Shown: in pieces, positions 5,432-6,384 of the stretch | How positions within the stretch are numbered: the stretch's first letter is position 1 | Layout: each line of letters starts with the position of its first letter | Assembly (NCBI GenBank): GCA_030625695.1 | Contig: DAOUQK010000220.1 | Span: forward strand, 1 to 6,384 | Source of the DNA: Paracoccaceae bacterium | GTDB lineage: Bacteria; Pseudomonadota; Alphaproteobacteria; Rhodobacterales; Rhodobacteraceae | Length of the DNA stretch: 6,384 nucleotides | Reading direction: 5' to 3' | The notes under the pieces: generated by a model | The model's input: the letters and a program-made list of their open reading frames with translations, nothing else | The model's database searches: none | What the model was told of the DNA's origin: nothing | Program-made: the position numbers and the translations under genes

Positions 5432-6384
5432 GTGGCACAAGCTGGCAACATATTGGGGATTGATTTTGGCACGTCCAACTCGGCGGCTGGATATGTCGAA
5501 AACGGCCAGCCACGGCTGATCGAAATGGCGCCGGGTCAGAAAACCATTCCCACCACCTTCTTTTTCGACTTTGAAACGCGTCAGACCCTGATCGGTGAAC
5601 CGGCCAATCAGGCGTTGTTGGATGGGGTCGAAGGGCGTTTCATGCGGGCGTTGAAACGCGTGCTGGGCACCACGTTGATGCATGAAAAACGCCAGATTTT
5701 GAACCAGCGTGTGACGTTTGTCGACATTATCGGGGGCTTTTTGAAGCATATCAAAACCCGCGCCGAAGCCGAGGCCGGGCAGGGGTTCGATCATGCCGTA
5801 TCCGGCCGCCCGGTGGTGTTTCACGGGGTAGATGACCCACGCGAAACCCAGGCCGAGGCGGATTTAAGGGCCTGCTATCTTGCCGCTGGGTTCAAAGGCG
5901 TTACCTTCATCCCTGAACCCGAGGCAGCGGCGATTGCCAGTGGTGCGTTGGAGCAAACTGGCGGGATTGGATTGATCGTTGATATCGGCGTTGGCACGTC
6001 GTATTTTTCGCTGTTTCGCGCAGAGAATGGCGGCGTGACAATTCTGGCCAATCACGGGGTGCGCATTGGCGGCACTGATTTTGACCGTGCCATCAGTATT
6101 GACCGGGTGATGCCGTTGCTGGGCAAAGGCACGCAGCTTCGCAAAGTGTTTGGTTCAGGGTTTTCACCGGTTCCTAACGCAATCTTCAACGATCTGGCGA
6201 CCTGGGAAAAGATCGCGTTCCTTTATACTGCGGAAAATCGCCGAATAGCGGCGGAAATGGCCCGACTGGCTGACACGCCGGGAACAATGAACCGATTGGT
6301 CACGGTGTTGGATCATGAACTTGGGCATGAGATGGCCTTTGCCGTTGAGCGGGGCAAGATCGCGGCCAGTTCAGGGGACGCGCG
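5432..6384 (+). CDS. YegD-like Hsp70-family protein, 3'-truncated
   Basis: The first 317 residues of an actin-fold ATPase of the Hsp70 family run to the window end. A stop at 5417-5419 precedes the frame and no upstream ATG exists, so the GTG at 5432 is the likely start; its Shine-Dalgarno is poor (GGA at 5423-5425). Visible landmarks are phosphate-1 GIDFGTSNSA (residues 9-18), GRPVVFHG (125-132), the connect-like IPEPEAAA (160-167), phosphate-2 VDIGVGTSYFS (183-193) and adenosine-motif GGTDFD (213-218). The VMPLLGKG and ERGKIAAS stretches point to the YegD branch, not DnaK or HscA. Phosphate-2 is unusual: the middle Gly is Val187 and the second Asp is Tyr191. No dnaJ or grpE is nearby. YegD-type proteins are poorly characterised chaperone-like proteins; substrate-binding features would lie beyond the window. 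Confidence 0.85.
   Translation, partial: MAQAGNILGIDFGTSNSAAGYVENGQPRLIEMAPGQKTIPTTFFFDFETRQTLIGEPANQALLDGVEGRFMRALKRVLGTTLMHEKRQILNQRVTFVDIIGGFLKHIKTRAEAEAGQGFDHAVSGRPVVFHGVDDPRETQAEADLRACYLAAGFKGVTFIPEPEAAAIASGALEQTGGIGLIVDIGVGTSYFSLFRAENGGVTILANHGVRIGGTDFDRAISIDRVMPLLGKGTQLRKVFGSGFSPVPNAIFNDLATWEKIAFLYTAENRRIAAEMARLADTPGTMNRLVTVLDHELGHEMAFAVERGKIAASSGDA

Noticed and set aside
5116..5478. 120-residue minus-strand ORF
   Set aside because: It crosses the non-coding stretch and the start of the Hsp70 gene, and its middle (REFQRETSDFG) is antisense translation of the tRNA fragment, resembling the antisense of the intact tRNA.

Overview
The window looks like chromosomal DNA from an alphaproteobacterium, most likely of the Rhodobacterales (Roseobacter/Rhodobacter relatives). 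The basis is the G+C-rich protein-coding style (58% in one sampled sufS line), a pair of small YIP1-family membrane proteins translationally coupled to a SufS cysteine desulfurase (an arrangement I associate with the suf operons of this order), a fused membrane/spermidine-synthase protein and a YegD-like Hsp70. The taxonomic call is inference from gene content.

Layout: (1) 1-2143, the 3' end of a suf (iron-sulfur cluster assembly) operon on the + strand: a 5'-truncated YIP1-family gene, a second YIP1-family gene (ATGA overlap) and sufS (26-base overlap), ending in a perfect 19-base palindrome right after the sufS stop. (2) 2330-2782, a single-domain universal stress protein on +. (3) 2805-4289, on -, a 494-residue polytopic membrane protein fused to a spermidine-synthase-like domain, convergent with the stress protein gene. 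(4) 4377-4492, a tRNA-Arg(CCG) gene with its own promoter and an encoded CCA. (5) 4493 to about 5284, an AT-rich insert (40-43% G+C in sampled lines) carrying one unrecognised 165-residue ORF. Its right side holds a degraded direct copy of the tRNA from the anticodon loop to the T loop (27 of 29 identical), plus a possible decayed 5' half. (6) 5285-5431, non-coding, with a terminator-like hairpin and a possible heat-shock (RpoH-type) promoter. (7) 5432 to the window end, a 3'-truncated YegD-like Hsp70 gene with a GTG start.

How the genes relate: the first three form one translationally coupled unit in which SufS supplies persulfide sulfur to the Suf scaffold; the YIP1 proteins are of unknown role. 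The stress protein, the spermidine-synthase-like protein and the Hsp70 are separate units. The most unusual part is the 0.8-kb tRNA-flanking insert. Its low G+C, orphan gene and displaced tRNA 3' fragment resemble the remains of an integrative element at a tRNA attachment site, but no integrase is present and the element cannot be proven from this window. I found no clear new multi-gene system.
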